Shown here piece after piece: positions 1 to 10,264 of a stretch of DNA of 33,111 nucleotides. The stretch lies in assembly GCA_947650285.1 (NCBI GenBank), contig CANTFL010000546.1:1-33111 (forward strand). Direction: 5' to 3'. Source of the stretch: Hyaloperonospora brassicae. Taxonomy: Eukaryota > Oomycota > Peronosporomycetes > Peronosporales > Peronosporaceae. Both the position numbers and the translations under genes were made by a program. Numbering within the stretch: position 1 is the stretch's first letter; the number at the start of each line of letters is the position of its first letter. Under the pieces are notes generated by a model that worked only from the letters and a program-made list of their open reading frames with translations, searched no databases and had not been told where the DNA came from.

Positions 1-285
1 AATTATAGAATTAGCAAGCCAACTTCACTATCAAGTCAAACTAACAGGAAACCCTCACAGTAATATCTTATTATACATTACCAACTGTACAGTTCAATTA
101 TAGAATTGGCAAGCCAACTCCACTATCAATCCATACTATCAGATATGTACTTTCGATTCCCATGAGGAGGTAGCCCAGAAATCCATATTAATAATAGAAC
201 TAGCAAGCCAATTTATTATCATACTTCGCATACCAGACTACCCGCCTAAGCGCTCCCCAGTCTATTAATATAGAGAAAACCACAA
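1..285. repeat. Diverged tandem repeat, about 95-bp period, three copies
   Basis: A conserved block of about 24 bp (AATTATAGAATTAGCAAGCC and following bases) starts at 1, again at 96 and, more diverged, at 190. The sequence between the blocks is AT-rich and poorly conserved. The left edge is cut by the window, so more copies may lie upstream. No gene is visible here. Confidence 0.7.
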
Positions 286-560
286 ACGGCAATTTCCATA
301 CTATAGTTCACAAATTGGATCCTAACCACTCAGACAGGGGAAAACAAGTTATCCAAAACATCTTAATACCAGAAACCCACACGCCATTCCCGAACAAAAA
401 TATTTTTTCCAACTCACCACCCCATATATATAAGTGTTCTTTTAGGTTAAATGAAGAAATAAAATTCAGTTCCCATTTTGATCAACATAAGACACGTGCC
501 TTACGAGGCGTCTTTGATCGGGAGGACAGAAGCAACGCCTGTAAAGGTAGCTTGTCCTCG
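286..560. other. Intergenic sequence, no gene recognised
   Basis: AT-rich, then mixed composition. A plus-strand frame at 315-635 has no recognisable domain and runs into repeat sequence, so I do not call it a gene. Confidence 0.5.
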
Positions 561-767
561 AGCACTCTGTGCTGTGATTCATTTGAATCGCTTGGTCCCT
601 CTGGAACGGGGACCGTAAGCTCTCTGAGCTGTTGACTCTCTGAGTCGGGTTCTCTAAAACAACCTTTAAGCTCTCTGAGCTGTTGACTCTCTGAGTCTGG
701 TTCTTTCAACCAAAGTTGCTCATTGAGCGTAAAGTCTTCCTCTGACTTAAGGAGCTGTGTAGCTCCT
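561..767. repeat. Hairpin-rich fragment with a 51-bp direct repeat
   Basis: Two near-identical blocks start at 617 and 668 (AAGCTCTCTGAGCTGTTGAC and following bases). The stretch also holds consecutive perfect short inverted repeats: AGCAC/GTGCT (561-573), GATTCA/TGAATC (576-589), GGTCCC/GGGACC (594-614), AGCTC/GAGCT (618-630), GACTC/GAGTC (634-646) and GGAGCT/AGCTCC (751-766). The last stem ends one base before the tandem array begins. The style matches the gypsy elements further right, so this may be a remnant of another hairpin-rich retroelement. That link is inference; I see no direct sequence match. Confidence 0.55.
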
Positions 768-970
768 CTGCCGTCGGACCCGCTTGGTCAGGGTTAGTGT
801 ACTCGGATTGCGGTACAAGGCCACAATATTTCATACCGTAGTCGGGGCGGCGCTTGGACGTCTCGAAGAACGCGTAGGCAGCAGTGCGGTCGCTTGGAGA
901 CACTGCGGTGTGTGGCTCACGCGCACCAGCCAGCAGTGACTGCTGGTAGAGGTGCGCGTCGTCCATCTCG

Positions 971-1052
971 ACAGTTTCTGCAGCATCGTGGGGTCACGCG
1001 GGTGGCGGCGGAGGCGGACGACTGCCGCGAGGGCAATTGAGAACACTACCGG
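971..1052. repeat. 82-bp minisatellite, single unit (array copy 1)
   Basis: One unit beginning ACAGTTTCTGCAGCATCG, followed by a partial next unit at 1053. It is the counterpart of the four-unit arrays in copies 2 and 3. Confidence 0.85.
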
Positions 1053-1430
1053 ACAGTTTGAACCGGATACGCAGACTATTGGTGCAAGTAACGTTTTGCA
1101 GGACGTTTTTGCTTTGGGTGTGTGAAGTAGCGTTGAGGCACATCGATGGATCGATAACGTCGATAGGATGGTCTGACCGATACGTGGATACGCCCCCGGT
1201 CGATGACTAGAAATCGATAGGCACATACATTTATTCATACACGCATACTTTATACCCGCTTCACCTACGTTGCGACATACATACATGCATGCATCTGTTC
1301 ATGCGTTCATTCAGACACTGATACATAGCTAGAGATGGATAGAGCGAGTATCAATGCGCGAGGTGCAGGGTGAGGTGCTTATAGCCGGTACGTGAGTAAA
1401 TGCGACGATGGGCGAATGCATAACAGGAAG

Positions 1431-1481
1431 TAAACACGTTGCCATCTCTTTTTAGTGGACAAAGAGATGGCAACGTGTTTA
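1431..1481. repeat. Perfect 21-bp inverted repeat with 9-nt loop (copy 1)
   Basis: The left arm 1431-1451 begins TAAACACGTTGCCATC and the right arm 1461-1481 is its exact reverse complement; the loop is TTAGTGGAC. It lies about 360 bp beyond the stop codon of the minus-strand secreted-protein gene. It could be a minute foldback element, a small-RNA precursor or a 3'-end signal. The sequence does not decide between these. Confidence 0.9.
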
Positions 1482-1837
1482 TTTTGCTGTATGATGGATG
1501 CATGGACGTCATCTAGCGGGGACAAACGCACTGCTGACGTTGCCAGCCGTGCATTGCGGTTTGGTCACTTACTGGTGGTGGTAGCTGATGTCGAGTGAGC
1601 GCACTTTACTGTGATCACCGGAAGCGATCGACAACAACAACGACGACAATCGTAACGGAACACGAAAAGATGTAGCAACAAACGACACCTTTACATTCAA
1701 ATGTAGTTCTCAACGACTGTCCCAGCTCTCGATCCACTAGTAGATTCGTGCGTATCCAACGGATTCGGGAAGCTCATTCCCCGTGTCACTTGATGAACAG
1801 TCCAGGGCGACGACGATAAGACCGGAAAAGTGTCCCG

Positions 1838-2086
1838 CTAATCGGCCGAGTCATAAGGGTCGCAGAGTCTATCGCAGCATTTTTCGTATTTATCGTAGGT
1901 ATCCACTGTGTCTTCGTGAAAAAGGATATGGTAGCATCCCATGTTGGCGCGGCCAATGAATTCGCGATTGATATGGCACCCCAATGATCCACTGCAGTGA
2001 GTGGTACGCCAATCGCGATAGTCGGCAGAGGCAACGGCAGACGCGACGGCGATGACGACAACGACCAATCTGGTCTTCACGTTCAT
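1838..2086 (-). CDS. Small secreted six-cysteine protein, 82 aa (copy 1)
   Basis: Predicted extracellular protein. Residues 1-5 are polar and basic, residues 6-21 form a Val/Ala-rich hydrophobic core, and an Ala-x-Ala type site (AVASA before DY) suggests signal-peptide cleavage after residue 21. The mature part of about 61 residues has six cysteines at 31, 37, 51, 70, 71 and 75 (C-x5-C-x13-C-x18-CC-x3-C), enough for three disulfides. It is acidic at the C-terminus and ends Asp-Ser-Ala-Asp before TAG. The frame is open further upstream, but I chose the ATG at 2084-2086 because it gives a clean signal peptide and lies 44 bp downstream of an oomycete-type initiator. Size, secretion and cysteine number recall the small cysteine-rich effector and phytotoxin-like (PcF/SCR-type) proteins of oomycetes. 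Family membership is not proven and no activity can be assigned. Compared with copies 2 and 3, five residues differ near the C-terminal cysteines. Confidence 0.78.
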   Translation of the reverse strand: MNVKTRLVVVVIAVASAVASADYRDWRTTHCSGSLGCHINREFIGRANMGCYHILFHEDTVDTYDKYEKCCDRLCDPYDSAD

Positions 2087-2129
2087 TTTTGATGGAGGTT
2101 GTGAACTGTTGTGCTGTGCTTCGTTGGGC

Positions 2130-2143
2130 AAAATGTGGAATGA
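2130..2143 (-). promoter_or_regulatory. Oomycete-type initiator (Inr) upstream of copy 1 gene
   Basis: Minus strand reads TCATTCCACATTTT, matching the 14-base core TCATTYYNCAWTTT of the oomycete Inr consensus (GCTCATTYYNCAWTTT) at every position; the two bases before it are TG rather than GC. It lies 44-57 bp upstream of the ATG, in keeping with the short 5' leaders of oomycete genes. It supports both the strand and the 82-residue start. Confidence 0.7.
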
Positions 2144-2287
2144 CATTGCAATGGCAATGCGCAAGAAGCAAGCGCGCCATGATACACGCGGACGAGAGCT
2201 AGCAACAGGATGAGGAATCTCCATACCAAACTATACGCGTACAAATCAAGGAGCAGCGCAAACCGCGCGAGCGAACGTCCACAGCAT

Positions 2288-2381
2288 GCAAACGTGTGCA
2301 TGGATTCTTGTCCGCATATGGCCCTTTTTACCACGCAAACGTGTGTATGGATTCTTGTCCGCATAGGACACTTTTAATCGA
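2288..2381. repeat. 47-bp direct repeat, two copies, upstream of the secreted-protein gene
   Basis: GCAAACGTGTGCATGGATTC at 2288 recurs with one change (GTGTGTATGG) at 2335, each followed by TTGTCCGCATA. The pair lies about 200-295 bp upstream of the copy 1 ATG and is present in copies 2 and 3 at about 7372 and 12458. It is in promoter-distal position, so a regulatory role is possible but unproven. Confidence 0.7.
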
Positions 2382-3477
2382 GCGTATTCGTACATCTTGA
2401 CAAGGACAAGGATCAGTACCACAGTTTGCACATGTCAAGCTCCTTTAGCTCCTATGGGCCACATGTTGCTTACAAGTCTTTTTACTTTTCTTCTTGTACC
2501 TATCAAACCAGCGACATCGCCGCCTCTTCGTGATGCTAATATTAGATGGCATTACCACGCATGAACAGATAAGATCATCAAGCACTCCGTACCACCACCC
2601 ACACTCACGCCGTTCCTATAGGCGACAGGACCAACATGTATAGAAGCAACGCGATCATAAGACTACCGCAGTGCAACACACGACCATAATCACAAAGTTC
2701 GATGAAAAGGCGCGACTGAGCTAGCACCTGCTTCGCCAGCATCACCCTTCTACGCAGTTGTATCATTGAGAGCCCACGAGTGTCAGCTTGCCAAATCGAC
2801 ACAAGCCCTGCACATGCAAGAGGTTCGGCCTTGTCGCAAACCCGACCGACGAGCGTAGCTAGGACTGAGTCTGTGTAAGGTGAAAGCCGAGCTGCTCATT
2901 CATTCAGCTTCTACGTGTGTATATGGATGTACGTTGGCGTGTGTCTGTGCGACATGCGTGACGTGTTTTGCATCCGTAGGACGTGAAAACACGAAAAGGA
3001 AGGAGTTCACGATCACTCTCCTCGATCGGCGGTACAGGAATCTCCCCGTCTCTCTTCCTCTTCCGATCGCACGGTGTCGCCAGCCGCACGTGTTGTCGCA
3101 CAGGTAAAATGACGCTGTCGGCTCGCTTGTCTATCACTCTTTGCTTCGACTTGGCAGCAACACCAACGAGTTGCTTTGTCTCACAACAACCATTACGTCA
3201 GCACTGTGGTTATGGCACCTCACAATTGCCATCTCGTCCTCCAGCCGTCTTAGCTGAAAAACCATCCGAAGTGAGCACGTGAACATTCAACACTCGACTC
3301 TGTTTTCTATACTGGATCATTGGATCAAAGGGATAGAGCTCCAAGCTTGCTCCTCTATCGTCGATGCGGCTTCGAATCAGCTGGAACCGTTACAAGAAAG
3401 CGGGCGGGCGGGGGGGGGGGTAGAGTAGCGCTTGCAAGAGGAGGTCTGAGCTTCACTACAATCACACTAAATAGCGC
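2382..3477. other. Part of array unit without a convincing gene
   Basis: No domain is recognisable. A minus-strand frame at 2605-2802 (65 residues, hydrophobic C-terminal third) is unchanged in all three units and is preceded on that strand by an acceptor-like CCTTACACAG. A frame at 2904-3137 is also open. Either might be an exon, but I cannot join them to anything. Equivalent stretches in copies 2 and 3 look the same. Confidence 0.4.
3402..3420 (+). other. G-run with G-quadruplex potential (length varies between copies)
   Basis: GGGCGGGC followed by a run of 11 G in copy 1; copy 2 (8487-8505) also has 11 and copy 3 (13572-13586) has 7. The pattern satisfies a simple four-run G4 motif on the plus strand. 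The different lengths show slippage or sequencing uncertainty. Confidence 0.6.
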
Positions 3478-3855
3478 TCACCTTATGTCATCGTAGAAGG
3501 TAGTCGAAGCTTTCGACGTCCGACGTACCTCGTGGGCTATATGAAGTTTGGAGCTGCGGTGAACGGTTTCCAGTGACCTGGTCAACATAGACTCGCCTGG
3601 CTTTCCAATAAGAGAGTTGTGATCTGACAACGACTGCGCTGGTGCGAGCATTGAATGTTGAGAGGAGGGCACAACTTGGCTCAGTGTATCCTGTCGAGCA
3701 ACTGTCGTCTCTTCCGTCGCAAGACTGCTCTTTCGGGTCTTCCGATGCTGCAGTAGGCACAACACGAAACGAGTTCCAAGTACTACGCCCGACACGCAAC
3801 AGACGACAGTATACATTCGACGCTTGAGCAATAGCTGAGACATGGCAAGTTTCAT
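3478..3855 (-). CDS. Hypothetical single-TM protein or first exon, 125 aa (copy 1)
   Basis: I do not recognise this gene. From the ATG at 3853-3855 the frame gives a short N-terminus and a basic stretch (LLLKRR). A probable membrane segment of about 22 residues follows (MYTVVCCVSG to VLCLL), then a polar Ser/Thr-rich tail. The closing TGA sits in AAGGTGAGCG, a plausible 5' splice site, so the frame could be an exon that continues beyond an intron. The frame is open in all three units; copies 1 and 2 encode the same protein. No initiator match was found upstream. It may equally be a chance ORF. Confidence 0.27.
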   Translation of the reverse strand: MKLAMSQLLLKRRMYTVVCCVSGVVLGTRFVLCLLQHRKTRKSSLATEETTVARQDTLSQVVPSSQHSMLAPAQSLSDHNSLIGKPGESMLTRSLETVHRSSKLHIAHEVRRTSKASTTFYDDIR

Positions 3856-5078
3856 GAAGTGAAGAAATGTCGTCAAGAACTATCGTTTACCGAATACTTG
3901 CCAAACGCGTTTTGTCTTGTGTGGGGCCTCGTCAATAGTTTTGCAACACGTGAAGCAATATTTGTGCGCTGACCTGCTCCGTCGATCGACTTCAAGCCTT
4001 CCCAATCGTCGTGTGATCCATCTGTCGTACATGCCATATGCAACGAAACCGGGCAGCTAGAGCGTCGGCCTGGAACGACACGTCAGCTGACATAGTCATT
4101 TCCAACAGCACTTACTGCGCCGCATACGGAACGGGATCATGTCAGACCCGGTAGTCGGCTTGCACTGCAGCCATCGATCGCTTCGTGAAAGCCACATCTA
4201 CATGGATGTCTGTTCTCGGCCAGCTGTCGCCCATTTGATCCCTCTGGACAATCACATGGAAAACACGGAAGCCCACGCGGGCGCAAGAAATAGACTCTAT
4301 CGTGGTGGCAAGTGCACATATTGACGACTCGACATAATGCAAGCATGCATGTATCGTCAGCTGTATGCACGCTTGGAGGCGCAGAGGTGGCATCAATCAC
4401 GAACATATTATCACGGACCTCATGGCTGCTGCCCGAGGACGACTACGTGTAGTAGTCGCACACAAACACGACGACGTAGGCTTGGATTGCGACAGGCAGA
4501 CCAGTCAAGCAAGCACTTTTGCATGAGGTAGACGAGCAGGTACACATGCTACCGCCAGGAGACTTGACCAACAAGACGGCCTGACCGAAAGTGGAGCAAC
4601 TGACCACAACAACCGCTCCGTTTTCACGCCTGATACCAGGCAGAAGGCAGCAAGACTGACGTTGCGCTGTTCCCCGATGCAACTTCGTCGTTGATTGTGC
4701 ACTCGGTAGCGCACGAGATGGATCATATCCACAGCTAAAAGCTTATAGAAGCGGATCTTGGTTGTTCATGGTTATATGTAGTCATGTCTTGACAACACAA
4801 CTTGAGGCTGCCACATCAGGCTGTAATACAATGGTGTAGCAGCTGGAAGTGTACAAGAGATGGCAGGAAAGGTACGAAGACGGCAGCAGACATCGGCAGC
4901 AGCATTGATTGTGACTAGTCACATCGTGACCGGCGCCGTACGAACCACGGCCACTGGGTTATTCTTGTGGCTTGATCACAAAGTGACTGCAACACAAACG
5001 ATTATCGATCGATCGCAAAGTGACTGCTCAACAAACGCCTGTCGACTGATCGAACGTGATCTGTACGTGGTCACGGCG

Positions 5079-5178
5079 TGGGTCGCCTTAGAAGATCTGT
5101 CGGTAGATTCAGCATGGGTCGCCTTAGAAGATCTGTAGGTAGATTCAGCATGGGTCGCCTTAGAAGATCTGTAGGTAG
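5079..5178. repeat. 36-bp minisatellite, nearly three units (copy 1)
   Basis: TGGGTCGCCTTAGAAGATCT starts at 5079, 5115 and 5151. Just before it, CAAAGTGACTGC recurs at 4979 and 5016. In the diverged tail of copy 3 (15180-15280) only part of this structure remains. Confidence 0.85.
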
Positions 5179-5808
5179 CGACAGCGTGTGTTCAAGGGGC
5201 AACAAAACAATGCAGTAGTCTACCATACCCTTGCGTAAGATGATAGGAGCCGTTCATTACAGTGTCTGGACGAGAAAACGGGTACCAATGACGATCGAGG
5301 CTTCTGTGCTTGATCACGTGCATCACTCTTGTACATGTGCCGCAATGACATCTGAGTCACGATATTGTTGCTGCATTCACACTACAACGATTCCGTGGAC
5401 CAGTAGTTTTGTCCATCATCGATGAGGAGCGCGAGACCTGGCCAGCCATACATATGGTGTCAATACGTTCGGAGCCATTGCTTCTGGTTTACGCGTCGTT
5501 TGCTCGATGTGCTGCATCTCGAGCTATGGCGTTTGCCGTGACGGTCTTGTGGGACAACAACGTATGCTATCGATACGTGTGCTCGAGCACGTGCATGAAA
5601 AAGTGCTGCCGTCGGGCCCGCTTGGTCAGGGCCAGTGTACTCGGATTGCGGTACAAGGCCACAATATTTCATACCGTAGTCGGGGCGGCGCTTGGACGTC
5701 TCGAAGAACGCGTAGGCAGCAGTGCGGTCGCTTGGAGACACTGCGGTGTGTGGCGCACGCGCACCAGCCAGCAGTGACTGCTGGTAGAGGTGCGCGTCGT
5801 CCATCTCG

Positions 5809-6143
5809 ACAGTTTCCGCAGCATCGTGGGGTCACGCGGGTGGCGGCGGAGGCGGACGACTGCCGCGAGGGCAATTGAGAACACTACCGGACAGTTTCCG
5901 CAGTATCGTGGGGTCACGCGGGTGGCGGCGGAGGCGGACGACTGCCGCGAGGGCAATTGAGAACACTACCGGACAGTTTCCGCAGTATCGTGGGGTCACG
6001 CGGGTGGCGGCGGAGGCGGACGACTGCCGCGAGGGCAATTGAGAACACTACCGGACAGTTTCCGCAGCATCGTGGGGTCACGCGGGTGGCGGCGGAGGCG
6101 GACGACTGCCGCGAGGGCAATTGAGAACACTACCGGACAGTTT
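5809..6143. repeat. 82-bp minisatellite, four units (array copy 2)
   Basis: Units start at 5809, 5891, 5973 and 6055, with a partial repeat at 6137. The core is GC-rich (GGTGGCGGCGGAGGCGGACG). The units are almost identical, with a C/T difference in CAGCATCG versus CAGTATCG. The 82-bp period is not a multiple of three, so frames change at each unit, which argues against a coding role. Confidence 0.95.
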
Positions 6144-6514
6144 GAACCGGATACGCAGACTATTGGTGCAAGTAACGTTTTGCAGGACGTTTTTGCTTTG
6201 GGTGTGTGAAGTAGCGTTGAGGCACATCGATGGATCGATAACGTCGATAGGATGGTCTGACCGATACGTGGATACGCCCCCGGTCGATGACTAGAAATCG
6301 ATAGGCACATACATTTATTCATACACGCATACTTTATACCCGCTTCACCTACGTTGCGACATACATACATGCATGCATCTGTTCATGCGTTCATTCAGAC
6401 ACTGATACATAGCTAGAGATGGATAGAGCGAGTATCAATGCGCGAGGTGCAGGGTGAGGTGCTTATAGCCGGTACGTGAGTAAATGCGACGATGGGCGAA
6501 TGCATAACAGGAAG

Positions 6515-6565
6515 TAAACACGTTGCCATCTCTTTTTAGTGGACAAAGAGATGGCAACGTGTTTA
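6515..6565. repeat. Perfect 21-bp inverted repeat (copy 2)
   Basis: Identical palindrome to that at 1431-1481, in the same position relative to the secreted-protein gene. Confidence 0.9.
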
Positions 6566-6921
6566 TTTTGCTGTATGATGGATGCATGGACGTCATCTAG
6601 CGGGGACAAACGCACTGCTGACGTTGCCAGCCGTGCATTGCGGTTTGGTCACTTACTGGTGGTGGTAGCTGATGTCGAGTGAGCGCACTTTACTGTGATC
6701 ACCGGAAGCGATCGACAACAACAACGACGACAATCGTAACGGAACACGAAAAGATGTAGCAACAAACGACACCTTTACATTCAAATGTAGTTCTCAACGA
6801 CTGTCCCAGCTCTCGATCCACTAGTAGATTCGTGCGTATCCAACGGATTCGGGAAGCTCATTCCCCGTGTCACTTGATGAACAGTCCAGGGCGACGACGA
6901 TAAGACCGGAAAAGTGTCCCG

Positions 6922-7170
6922 CTAATCGGCCGAGTCATAAGGGTCGCAGAGTCTATCGCAGCACCTTTGGTAATCATTGTAGGTATCCACTGTGTCTTCG
7001 CGAAAAAGGATATGGTAGCATCCCATGTTGGCGCGGCCAATGAATTCGCGATTGATATGGCACCCCAATGATCCACTGCAGTGAGTGGTACGCCAATCGC
7101 GATAGTCGGCAGAGGCAACGGCAGACGCGACAGCGATGACGACAACGACCAATCTGGTCTTCACGTTCAT
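6922..7170 (-). CDS. Small secreted six-cysteine protein, 82 aa (copy 2)
   Basis: Same length, signal peptide and cysteine positions as copy 1. It differs at residue 57 (His in copy 1, Arg here) and at four residues in 65-69 just before the Cys-Cys pair (Asp-Lys-Tyr-Glu-Lys in copy 1, Asn-Asp-Tyr-Gln-Arg here). One silent difference lies in the signal peptide (GCC/GCT, Ala). The upstream initiator match is conserved. The protein is identical to copy 3. Confidence 0.78.
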   Translation of the reverse strand: MNVKTRLVVVVIAVASAVASADYRDWRTTHCSGSLGCHINREFIGRANMGCYHILFREDTVDTYNDYQRCCDRLCDPYDSAD

Positions 7171-7213
7171 TTTTGATGGAGGTTGTGAACTGTTGTGCTG
7201 TGCTTCGTTGGGC

Positions 7214-7227
7214 AAAATGTGGAATGA
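7214..7227 (-). promoter_or_regulatory. Oomycete-type initiator upstream of copy 2 gene
   Basis: Same TCATTCCACATTTT at the same distance from the ATG as in copy 1. Confidence 0.7.
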
Positions 7228-8562
7228 CATTGCAATGGCAATGCGCAAGAAGCAAGCGCGCCATGATACACGCGGACGAGAGCTAGCAACAGGATGAGGA
7301 ATCTCCATACCAAACTATACGCGTACAAATCAAGGAGCAGCGCAAACCGCGCGAGCGAACGTCCACAGCATGCAAACGTGTGCATGGATTCTTGTCCGCA
7401 TATGGCCCTTTTTACCACGCAAACGTGTGTATGGATTCTTGTCCGCATAGGGCACTTTTAATCGAGCGTATTCGTACATCTTGACAAGGACAAGGATCAG
7501 TACCACAGTTTGCACATGTCAAGCTCCTTTAGCTCCTATGGGCCACATGTTGCTTACAAGTCTTTTTTACTCTTCTTCTTGTACCTATCAAACCAGCGAC
7601 ATCGCCGCCTCTTCGTGATGCTAATATTAGATGGCATTACCACGCATGAACAGATAAGATCATCAAGCACTCCGTACCACCACCCACACTCACGCCGTTC
7701 CTATAGGCGACAGGACCAACATGTATAGAAGCAACGCGATCATAAGACTACCGCAGTGCAACACACGACCATAATCACAAAGTTCGATGAAAAGGCGCGA
7801 CTGAGCTAGCACCTGCTTCGCCAGCATCACCCTTCTACGCAGTTGTATCATTGAGAGCCCACGAGTGTCAGCTTGCCAAATCGACACAAGCCCTGCACAT
7901 GCAAGAGGTTCGGCCTTGTCGCAAACCCGACCGACGAGCGTAGCTAGGACTGAGTCTGTGTAAGGTGAAAGCCGAGCTGCTCATTCATTCAGCTTCTACG
8001 TGTGTATATGGATGTACGTTGGCGTGTGTCTGTACGACATGCGTGACGTGTTTTGCATCCGTAGGACGTGAAAACACGAAAAGGAAGGAGTTCACGATCA
8101 CTCTCCTCGATTGGCGGTAGAGGAATCTCCCCATCTCTCTTCCTCTTCCGATCGCACGGTGTCGCCAGCCGCACGCGTTGTCGCACAGGTAAAATGACGC
8201 TGTCGGCTCGCTTGTCTATCACTCTTTGCTTCGACTTGGCAGCAACACCAACGAGTTGCTTTGTCTCACAACAACCATTACGTCAGCACTGTGGTTATGG
8301 CACCTCACAATTGCCATCTCGTCCTCCAGCCGTCTTAGCTGAAAAACCATCCGAAGTGAGCACGTGAACATTCAACACTCGACTCTGTTTTCTATACTGG
8401 ATCATTGGATCAAAGGGATAGAGCTCCAAGCTTGCTCCTCTATCGTCGATGCGGCTTCGAATCAGCTGGAACCGTTACAAGAAAGCGGGCGGGCGGGGGG
8501 GGGGGTAGAGTAGCGCTTGCAAGAGGAGGTCTGAGCTTCACTACAATCACACTAAATAGCGC

Positions 8563-8940
8563 TCACCTTATGTCATCGTAGAAGGTAGTCGAAGCTTTCG
8601 ACGTCCGACGTACCTCGTGGGCTATATGCAGTTTGGAGCTGCGGTGAACGGTTTCCAGTGACCTGGTCAACATAGACTCGCCTGGCTTTCCAATAAGAGA
8701 GTTGTGATCTGACAACGACTGCGCTGGTGCGAGCATTGAATGTTGAGAGGAGGGCACAACTTGGCTCAGTGTATCCTGTCGAGCAACTGTCGTCTCTTCC
8801 GTCGCAAGACTGCTCTTTCGGGTCTTCCGATGCTGCAGTAGGCACAACACGAAACGAGTTCCAAGTACTACGCCCGACACGCAACAGACGACAGTATACA
8901 TTCGACGCTTGAGCAATAGCTGAGACATGGCAAGTTTCAT
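8563..8940 (-). CDS. Hypothetical single-TM protein or exon (copy 2)
   Basis: Same frame and protein as the copy 1 counterpart, with the same donor-like sequence at the stop. Not recognised; may be a chance ORF. Confidence 0.27.
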   Translation of the reverse strand: MKLAMSQLLLKRRMYTVVCCVSGVVLGTRFVLCLLQHRKTRKSSLATEETTVARQDTLSQVVPSSQHSMLAPAQSLSDHNSLIGKPGESMLTRSLETVHRSSKLHIAHEVRRTSKASTTFYDDIR

Positions 8941-9221
8941 GAAGTGAAGAAATGTCGTCAAGAACTATCGTTTACCGAATACTTGCCAAACGCGTTTTGT
9001 CTTGTGTGGGGCCTCGTCAATAGTTTTGCAACACGTGAAGCAATATTTGTGCGCTGACCTGCTCCGTCGATCGACTTCAAGCCTTCCCAATCGTCGTGTG
9101 ATCCATCTGTCGTACATGCCATATGCAACGAAACCGGGCAGCTAGAGCGTCGGCCTGGAACGACACGTCAGCTGACATAGTCATTTCCAACAGCACTTAC
9201 TGCGCCGCATACGGAACGGGA

Positions 9222-9818
9222 TCATGTCAGACCCGGTAGTCGGCTTGCACTGCAGCCATCGATCGCTTCGTGAAAGCCACATCTACATGGATGTCTGTTC
9301 TCGGCCAGCTGTCGCCCATTTGATCCCTCTGGACAATCACATGGAAAACACGGAAGCCCACGCGGGCGCAAGAAATAGACTCTATCGTGGTGGCAAGTGC
9401 ACATATTGACGACTCGACATAATGCAAGCATGCATGTATCGTCAGCTGTATGCACGCTTGGAGGCGCAGAGGTGGCATCAATCACGAACATATTATCACG
9501 GACCTCATGGCTGCTGCCCGAGGACGACAACGTGTAGTAGTCGCACACAAACACGACGACGTAGGCTTGGATTGCGACAGGCAGACCAGTCAAGCAAGCA
9601 CTTTTTGCATGAGGTAGACGAGCAGGTACACATGCTACCGCCAGGAGACTTGACCAACAAGACGGCCTGACCGAAAGTGGAGCAACTGACCACAACAACC
9701 GCTCCGTTTTCACGCCTGATACCAGGCAGAAGGCAGCAAGACTGACGTTGCGCTGTTCTCCGATGCAACTTCGTCGTTGATTGTGCACTCGGTAGCGCAC
9801 GAGATGGATCATATCCAC
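9222..9818 (-). CDS. Unrecognised 198-codon ORF, doubtful (copy 2)
   Basis: Open in copy 2 and identical in copy 3 (14303-14899). In copy 1 the same stretch is broken twice: one T is missing from a T-run near 4510, and a stop codon is created near 4443. The product is cysteine-rich in its last third but has no signal peptide and no domain I recognise. The breakage in copy 1 suggests either a pseudogene there or, more likely, a frame open by chance. Confidence 0.18.
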   Translation of the reverse strand: MDMIHLVRYRVHNQRRSCIGEQRNVSLAAFCLVSGVKTERLLWSVAPLSVRPSCWSSLLAVACVPARLPHAKSACLTGLPVAIQAYVVVFVCDYYTLSSSGSSHEVRDNMFVIDATSAPPSVHTADDTCMLALCRVVNMCTCHHDRVYFLRPRGLPCFPCDCPEGSNGRQLAENRHPCRCGFHEAIDGCSASRLPGLT

Positions 9819-10164
9819 AGCTAAAAGCTTATAGAAGCGGATCTCGGTTGTTCATGGTTATATGTAGTCATGTCTTGACAACGCAACTTGAGGCTGCCAC
9901 ATCAGGCTGTAATACAATGGTGTAGCAGCTGGAAGTGTACAAGAGATGGCAGGAAAGGTACGAAGACGGCAGCAGACATCGGCAGCAGCATTGATTGTGA
10001 CTAGTCACATCGTGACCGGCGCCGTACGAACCACGGCCACTGGGTTATTCTTGTGGCTTGATCACAAAGTGACTGCAACACAAACGATTATCGATCGATC
10101 GCAAAGTGACTGCTCAACAAACGCCTGTCGACTGATCGAACGTGATCTGTACGTGGTCACGGCG

Positions 10165-10264
10165 TGGGTCGCCTTAGAAGATCTGTCGGTAGATTCAGCA
10201 CGGGTCGCCTTAGAAGATCTGTAGGTAGATTCAGCATGGGTCGCCTTAGAAGATCTGTAGGTAG
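10165..10264. repeat. 36-bp minisatellite, nearly three units (copy 2)
   Basis: Counterpart of 5079-5178, with units at 10165, 10201 and 10237; the second unit begins CGGGTCGCC instead of TGGGTCGCC. Confidence 0.85.

Noticed and set aside
1838..2086. Firm assignment of the secreted protein to the PcF phytotoxin family
   Set aside because: Six cysteines, size and secretion fit in general, but without an alignment the cysteine spacing cannot be matched with confidence.
1838..2224. Longer 128-codon version of the secreted-protein frame
   Set aside because: The upstream extension has no signal peptide and would begin upstream of the initiator match; the internal ATG gives a clean secreted 82-residue protein.
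2983..3282. 99-codon plus-strand frame in the array unit as a gene
   Set aside because: No ATG at its start, no domain and no promoter match; the short ATG-initiated part at about 3109 has no convincing signal peptide.
5809..6143. 82-bp repeats as a CRISPR array
   Set aside because: The units are contiguous and near-identical throughout, with no spacers; the genome is eukaryotic.
5832..6370. Nested minus-strand frames of 68-124 codons in the minisatellite
   Set aside because: They repeat the same residues because of the repeat, and the 82-bp period shifts the frame at each unit; no independent sign of coding.
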